From Bostrychus sinensis (lineage: Eukaryota; Chordata; Actinopteri; Gobiiformes; Eleotridae), in contig CM036247.1 in NCBI GenBank assembly GCA_020698575.1, positions 1,012,436 to 1,076,435 of the forward strand: 64,000 bases of DNA, written 5' to 3'. Both the position numbers and the translations under genes were made by a program. A model generated the notes under the pieces. It saw only the letters and a list, made by a program, of their open reading frames with translations, was not told the DNA's origin and did no database searches. Shown here one piece after another: positions 57,966-64,000 of the stretch. The number at the start of each line of letters is the position of its first letter. Position 1 is the stretch's first letter.

Positions 57966-58245
57966 CAGGACTAAACCAGGACTAAACCAGGACTGAACCA
58001 GGACTGAACCAGGACTGAACCAGGACTGAACCAGGACTGAACCAGGACTGAACCAGGATTGAACCAGGACTAAACCAGGACTGAACCAGGACTGAACCAG
58101 GACTGAACCAGGACTGAACCAGGACTAAATCAGGACTGAACCAGGACTAAACCAGGACTGAACCAGGACTAAACCAGGACTGAACCAGGACTGAACCAGG
58201 ACTAAACCAGGACTAAACCAGGACTAAACCAGGACTAAACTAGAT
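57966..58245 (-). repeat. 11-bp satellite (AGGACTGAACC / AGGACTAAACC), locus 9
   Basis: About 25 units in the 5' UTR intron of the CHTOP-like gene, mostly the GAACC variant. Confidence 0.93.
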
Positions 58246-58356
58246 TTCACTCAGTACGTTACCAGGAATACATTTCCGCTGCACCAGAGGTTTTCGCTGT
58301 TCTCTCACAACTTACTAACTCCTACAGTGGCTTTGAGGTCCTGGCAAATGTTTGGA

Positions 58357-58897
58357 TTAGGGTGACCAGATGTCCCAATTTAACCAGGACAGTCCCAGTC
58401 CCGGGGTGCACGGTGGCAGAGTGGTTAGTGTTGTCGCCTCCCAGCAAGGAGACCATCACACATCACAGAACTCTGTGGGTGGAGTCTGCAGGTCCTCCCC
58501 GTGTTACCGTGTTACACATGCATGTGTTGGTGAATTGGTGACTCTAAATTGCCCCTAGTGAATGAATGTGAGAGTTTGTCTGTGTTTGTCTCTGGGCCAG
58601 GCTGTACCCCGCCTACGGCCCAAAGTCCCAGTTTTCACCAGACCATGTGCCAGTTATCCCCAGGTAGAAAACCATAGGAAATGGAAAACTCATGTGTCTA
58701 AAAACTTTTGTCCCAAAATGTTTTTACAATGTCATTGCTTTTTATCAATAAATTTCCAGCATATACATATCACATTAAATTACATTACAGAAAATTGCAT
58801 GGATTTCGGATGTTTGTCACTGGACAAGTTCAAAATCACCAGGACTGGTGACAGAAATAGGTCCCAGTTTTTGGGTCTAGAAATCTGGTCACCCTAT
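58357..58897. mobile_element. Transposon with TAGGGTGACCAGAT ends, carrying a nested insertion
   Basis: TTAGGGTGACCAGATGTCCC and ATCTGGTCACCCTA are inverted ends. The interior is interrupted by a second repeat at 58399-58623. Confidence 0.8.
58399..58623 (+). mobile_element. Nested fish SINE-like repeat with 8-bp duplication
   Basis: GGTGCACGGTGGCAGAGTGG and GTCGCCTCCCAGCAAGG are phrases of a very common fish repeat; AGTCCCAG flanks both sides (58391-58398, 58624-58631). Confidence 0.75.
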
Positions 58898-60823
58898 TCT
58901 GATTATATAGCAATATTTTATTATCGTGGTCTACAGACAAACTAAATATGCACTGCTGTTAACACAGAACTAGGATGTTGGTTTTAACCAGGACTAGACC
59001 ACAACTAAACCAGGAGCAGGATTCAAAGGAGACTAAAAGTAGAAGAAATCTCAGGGTTTACAACAAACAGAGCAAAAACATGGACAAAACCAGGTGATAG
59101 ACTAAACCCTGGCTAAACCTGAATGAAAAATACTCATCTAATACGGTGATCAAACTTGGGCTAAACTCGGGCTAAACAAAAACAGACCTAACTCCAGACT
59201 AGACCAGACTATGAGGGCTTGAAAACATTAGGGTTGGAAGTGCAACTTTATAGATTTTACAGGAGACTCAAAACAAATTTTCATCAAAGCTGAATCAGCT
59301 GCTGCCTCAAACCAAACCCAATATTTGATATTTTAGTGTTGTCAAATTGAGAATCTATTTGAAATTCATTATTTCGTAAACTTTGTTAAAAAGGGCAAAA
59401 AAAGTGAGATACACCTTTTTAACACTAACATTTTACCAATATATTTACGGTGTGAACATAGAACTTGGGAGTATGCGAGTAAACAACTGAGGACTGAATG
59501 AAGATTTTCATTTTTGAATACACAGCAGCTTTTATAGACCTTCTTGTGTTTGTAAACAGAACGTCTGTGTTCCAAAGACTGGTACTGGAAGGTAGAAAAG
59601 ACCATCATACATTTCTAATGGAGCAATTAGCGCTAGGCACAAAACATCACAAATTAGGAATAATCAAGACAGGTTTGGCAACTGACAACCACTCTGCCAC
59701 ATGTGAGTGATAACAGAGCCTGGTTTAATAACATTAGGAGTAGGTCAACGTTTAGCCTTTAATTTAACGTCGTAATTAGCATCTATAATTAGCATACAAG
59801 CTAAAGGCTAACTTACGTTACGTGGGACAAATAATAACAGAAATGTGGCAGACCACAATAGTTTGACATTTTATGGTCAGATTTAATTCATCATCACCAC
59901 AAATCCTACTTTTAGCCAATGGTACTGACTCGGATCTGGATTATATTTATTCAGAGTAAATTTTAATTAATATATAAACAACAACCATTCGTTCCTGCAG
60001 TCCAGAAACGTCTAAATTAATATTTTTATTTTGCTCCCTCGTAGAAATTAATGGAATAGAACGTTAATATTTGTACTATGCTGCTAAGCACGTCATTCCT
60101 GGAAGGGTCAATATTCTAGGTAGAAAAAAATGCTTTTTTTTTTCCTTTAAAAATAAGTAAAAACTTTAACCACAACTAGTATTAACTAATTATATTTTCA
60201 ACTTTTCATGAGCATTTACGTCCTTACCTCTCCTTCTCCACTAATCTTTTAATAAAAGCAGAATAGTCTGTTGTTCTGAGGGAGGGCACTGAATAAAACT
60301 CCACTTTTACCGTTAGCCTTTTAGTTTTTTATCTTATAGGTCATCATTACAGCTCTGACATTTTGCCACTGAAACGATCTCACTGAGACCTTTCGCCCTA
60401 AATGACACTTAAGTCTCTTTGCCTCCAAGTCCTCGAGTAGTTCCTCTGAAGGTCGCGGTTAATCGATACTGAGCTCGGTTTGCTCTGCACAAGTTGCCAA
60501 CTTTAACACCGGAAGTTTCCTTTTTATTATAAATTTACACTTGTTAAAAAAACTAAAAACGAACCAGAAGTTCCAGAAAGCACCCGAGGAAATTCTGTCC
60601 ATGTAACACATTAAACTCCTCTTATAAAAAATGGAAATGTTGTTAAAATCTTCTGTTAGCGGTCAAGTACAAGTGCGCTACAATAACTTATTTAGGAAAC
60701 GTATTTGACCAACTATGCGCATAAATATCATTCAAATTAATAACCACGGAATTTAAATTTAGCCCAGATATTAATAAGTAAAAGTAGAACTGCAAAAGCT
60801 AACGTTAGCGCTTTGTTACTCAC
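58898..60823. other. Rest of CHTOP-like 5' UTR intron
   Basis: Mostly AT-rich unique sequence. No coding exon, RNA gene or repeat array recognised; 59050-59220 has a few decayed AAACCAGG-like units. Confidence 0.45.
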
Positions 60824-60980
60824 CGTTAGCATCAGTTAGCATCAGTTAGCATCAGGGGAGGCTAATCCTAGTTTAGCTTCGCCGTTAGCCACACTCGGCT
60901 CGGAGCAGAAAGTTGATGTTTTTCTTTCACAAATTTCTTCAAACTCGCTTCGTTTACGATCAACAAACCAGGCGCGGATT
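60824..60980 (-). other. Probable noncoding first exon of the CHTOP-like gene
   Basis: Ends AACG|gtgagt at 60824 on the minus strand, next to three GTTAGCATCA direct repeats (60825-60855). No ATG frame of note. The start is a guess. Confidence 0.45.
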
Positions 60981-61060
60981 AAAAAGCCACAGAAATATCC
61001 CAGGAAGTTAAATACTAACGTTACAGCTCAGGGTCGGAAAACGTGACAGCGGCTACTTCC
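60900..61060. promoter_or_regulatory. Possible bidirectional promoter
   Basis: Between a minus-strand donor (60824) and a strong plus-strand donor CCCAG|GTGAGT (61071). ETS-type CTTCCG occurs at about 61056. No TATA box or CpG island is obvious. Confidence 0.35.
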
Positions 61061-61071
61061 GTGTTTCCCAG
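61020..61071 (+). other. Possible noncoding first exon of a divergent plus-strand gene
   Basis: Ends with consensus donor TTTCCCAG|GTGAGT. No further exon is visible before the window ends in repeat. Confidence 0.3.
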
Positions 61072-62160
61072 GTGAGTCCTGCAGAAGCCCAACAAAATAT
61101 AATCATTTTGTTTGTTTTGAGTAATAATAAATGTATTAATATTTAGATTCTTAAAGGGACATTTTATTTAAACACATGTAAAAACAGCCTTTTTTCAGTG
61201 TTTTTATAGACATCTAAATCAGTGTTTGTATTAAATGATTAACATTAATTTTACTGAACCACTCTGATTGTTCTGTTTATTTGATATAATCTGTATATAG
61301 TTGTGATTACTCTTTGCATCTTATATTTATATTTTATATTTTACTTTTTTATTAATACTTATATTTTCGATTTTTGCATTTTTTGTTCAGTTATTACATA
61401 ATTTACATTTAAGTGTTTTTCCAGTTGTTTTGTGGACACATGTTTAGGTAAGCTCAGGACTTAAAAGGAAAAATATTGCTTTACGCACTTTGCATATTAC
61501 ATTTTTCCTGAAAGTCATTTAATCTGACCATTTGACCTTGTCAGGAAGTCAGTGATCACAGAAACATGATTTTATTACATGGATGTTTTATTACCACTTC
61601 ATTTTAGAGAGAAAAACGTTTCCTGTTGGTTGTAAACTGTAATAGTTCTGTTAGTCCACAAGGTGGCGCCATGGGGCAAAGTTAGCTTGTTTAATAGTCA
61701 CCCATGTGTCCTGAACGACACACAATAACACAACACACAATAATACAACCATCAATAACACAACCATAATCCAAAGAAAATGTATTTATTTATGTATTTA
61801 TTTTGTGTGAATCCTGTAAAAAGAGAAATGAAAGTTCAGAGCAGCAGGATCAGGGCAGTGTCCTCTGGGTAAACAGAATAAATATTTGTGGGGTTGAATT
61901 TTTGGCTGGAGTATTTCAGGAAAGGCTTCTCTTTTATTTCAGTGAGTAAAGTCTCAGTAAAGACTTTACTTTGTAAAATGTGTGTTTTTAGCAGCTGTAT
62001 CTTTTATGTAAATGAGGTTTAGACTCTAAGTCGGTAAGTTATCTCCTGTCAAACTGCAAAGTTTTTATTTCTGGAGTCTGTCCCTCCCTGTCCCACTTTA
62101 GTTCTTTTTGAGGTGGTTTCCTTACGACAGTAAAACAAAACTCACCTAACCTTTACCACA
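61072..62160. other. AT-rich stretch without recognised gene
   Basis: Contains CACAAGGTGGCGCCATGGGG near 61660, but no frame of note. Confidence 0.45.
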
Positions 62161-62162
62161 CT

Positions 62163-64000
62163 GCAGACAGTTTAAGAAAGTATTAAACAGTATAAGACAG
62201 TAATAAACAGTATAAGACAGTATTAACAGTATAAGACAGTATTAAACAGTATAAGACAGTATTAACAGTATAAGACAGTATTAACAGTATAAGACAGTAT
62301 TAAACAGTATAAGACAGTATTAACAGTATAAGACAGTATTAAACATTATAAGACAGTATTAACAGTATAAGACAGTATTAAACAGTATAAGACAGTATTA
62401 ACAGTATAAGACAGTATTAAACAGTATAAGACAGTATTAACAATATAAGACAGTATTAACAGTATAAGACAGTATTAACAGTATAAGACAGTAATAAACA
62501 GTATAAGACAGTATTAAACAGTATAAGACAGTATTAACCATATAAGACAGTATTAACAGTATAAGACAGTATTAACAGTATAAGACAGTATTAAACAGTA
62601 TAAGACAGTAATAAACAGTTTAAGAAAGTATTAAACAGTATAAAACAGTATTAACAGTATAAGACAGTATTAAACAGTATAAGACAGTATTAACAGTATA
62701 AGACAGTATTAAACAGTATAAAACAGTATTAAACAGTATAAAACAGTATTAAACAGTATAAGACAGTATTAACAATATAAGACAGTATTAACAGTATAAG
62801 ACAGTATTAACAGTATAAGACAGTAATAAACAGTATAAGACAGTATTAAACAGTATAAGACAGTAATAAACAGTATAAGACAGTAATAAACAGTATAAGA
62901 CAGTATTAAACAGTATAAGACAGTATTAAACAGTATAAGACAGTATTAAACAGTATAAGACAGTATTAACAGTATAAGACAGTATTAAACAGTATAAGAC
63001 AGTATTAAACAGTATAAGACAGTATTAACAGTATAAGACAGTATTAAACAGTATAAGACAGTATTAACAGTATAAGACAGTATTAAACAGTGTAAGACAG
63101 TATTAAACAGTATAAGACAGTATTAACAGTATAAGACAGTATTAACAGTATAAGACAGTATTAACAGTATAAGACAGTATTAAACATTATAAGACAGTAT
63201 TAACAGTATAAGACAGTATTAAACAGTATAAGACAGTATTAACAGTATAAGACAGTATTAAACAGTATAAGACAGTATTAACAATATAAGACAGTATTAA
63301 CAGTATAAGACAGTATTAACAGTATAAGACAGTAATAAACAGTATAAGACAGTATTAAACAGTATAAGACAGTATTAACCATATAAGACAGTATTAACAG
63401 TATAAGACAGTATTAACAGTATAAGACAGTATTAAACAGTATAAGACAGTAATAAACAGTTTAAGAAAGTATTAAACAGTATAAAACAGTATTAACAGTA
63501 TAAGACAGTATTAAACAGTATAAGACAGTATTAACAGTATAAGACAGTATTAAACAGTATAAGACAGTAATAAACAGTATAAGACAGTAATAAACAGTAT
63601 AAAACAGTATTAAACAGTATAAGACAGTATTAACAATATAAGACAGTATTAACAGTATAAGACAGTATTAACAGTATAAGACAGTAATAAACAGTTTAAG
63701 AAAGTATTAAACAGTATAAAACAGTATTAACAGTATAAGACAGTATTAAACAGTATAAGACAGTAATAAACAGTATAAGACAGTATTAAACAGTATAAAA
63801 CAGTATTAAACAGTATAAGACAGTATTAACAATATAAGACAGTATTAACAGTATAAGACAGTATTAACAGTATAAGACAGTAATAAACAGTATAAGACAG
63901 TATTAAACAGTATAAGACAGTATTAAACAGTATAAGACAGTATTAAACAGTATAAGACAGTATTAACAGTATAAGACAGTATTAAACAGTATAAGACAGT
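62163..64000. repeat. 18-20-bp minisatellite (AACAGTATAAGACAGTATT), continues past the window
   Basis: About 95 units of (A)ACAGTATAAGACAGTAWTA. Marker variants CAGTTTAAGAAAGTATT at 62617, 63456 and 63690, and ACATTATAAG at 62342 and 63184, show an ~840-bp block duplication. Confidence 0.95.

Overview
The window looks like nuclear DNA of a teleost fish, probably a percomorph from a long-read assembly. Evidence: GT-AG spliced vertebrate genes with multi-kilobase introns, abundant fish-type DNA-transposon remnants with terminal inverted repeats, and very many minisatellites. I estimate by eye that tandem repeats fill about 23 kb, over a third of the window. No bacterial, phage, CRISPR or rRNA content is present, and the long repeat-encoded open frames are not genes.

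Three protein genes can be reconstructed from exons. (1) A CD83-like single-Ig membrane protein on the minus strand (start codon at 12856, stop at 5280), five coding exons, about 237 aa if one apparent extra base is discounted. (2) plekho1 (CKIP-1) on the plus strand: six coding exons from 23541 to 43412 encode the PH domain and C-terminal leucine zipper; the short first coding exon was not found and may lie near the 25-N gap at 22943. The last exon carries an apparent 1-bp frameshift. (3) A CHTOP-like mRNA-export adaptor on the minus strand (ATG at 57930, stop at 50840), five coding exons, with a likely noncoding 5' exon ending at 60824. Three further plus-strand exon-like segments (13605, 17723, 19568) are open and flanked by splice signals but could not be assembled into a known protein.

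Layout: 1-3.7 kb repeats and intergenic DNA; 3.7-12.9 kb CD83-like gene with a 2.3-kb minisatellite in intron 1; 13-23 kb unassigned exon candidates, inverted repeats and satellites up to the gap; 23.5-45.2 kb plekho1, its introns loaded with satellites and transposons; 45.3-47.7 kb a giant ACT/GAT microsatellite; 49.4-50.7 kb satellite; 50.8-60.9 kb CHTOP-like gene; about 60.9-61.1 kb a possible bidirectional promoter; 62.2 kb to the end another minisatellite.

The main points of interest are structural: one 11-bp satellite family (GGTTTAGACCT) at nine or more loci in both orientations; splice-acceptor pyrimidine tracts in all three genes made of tandem repeat; tandem duplicated splice donors; large near-perfect inverted repeats; nested transposon insertions with intact target-site duplications; and 1-bp frameshifts in two genes that more likely reflect assembly error than gene death. 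I did not find a convincing new functional system.
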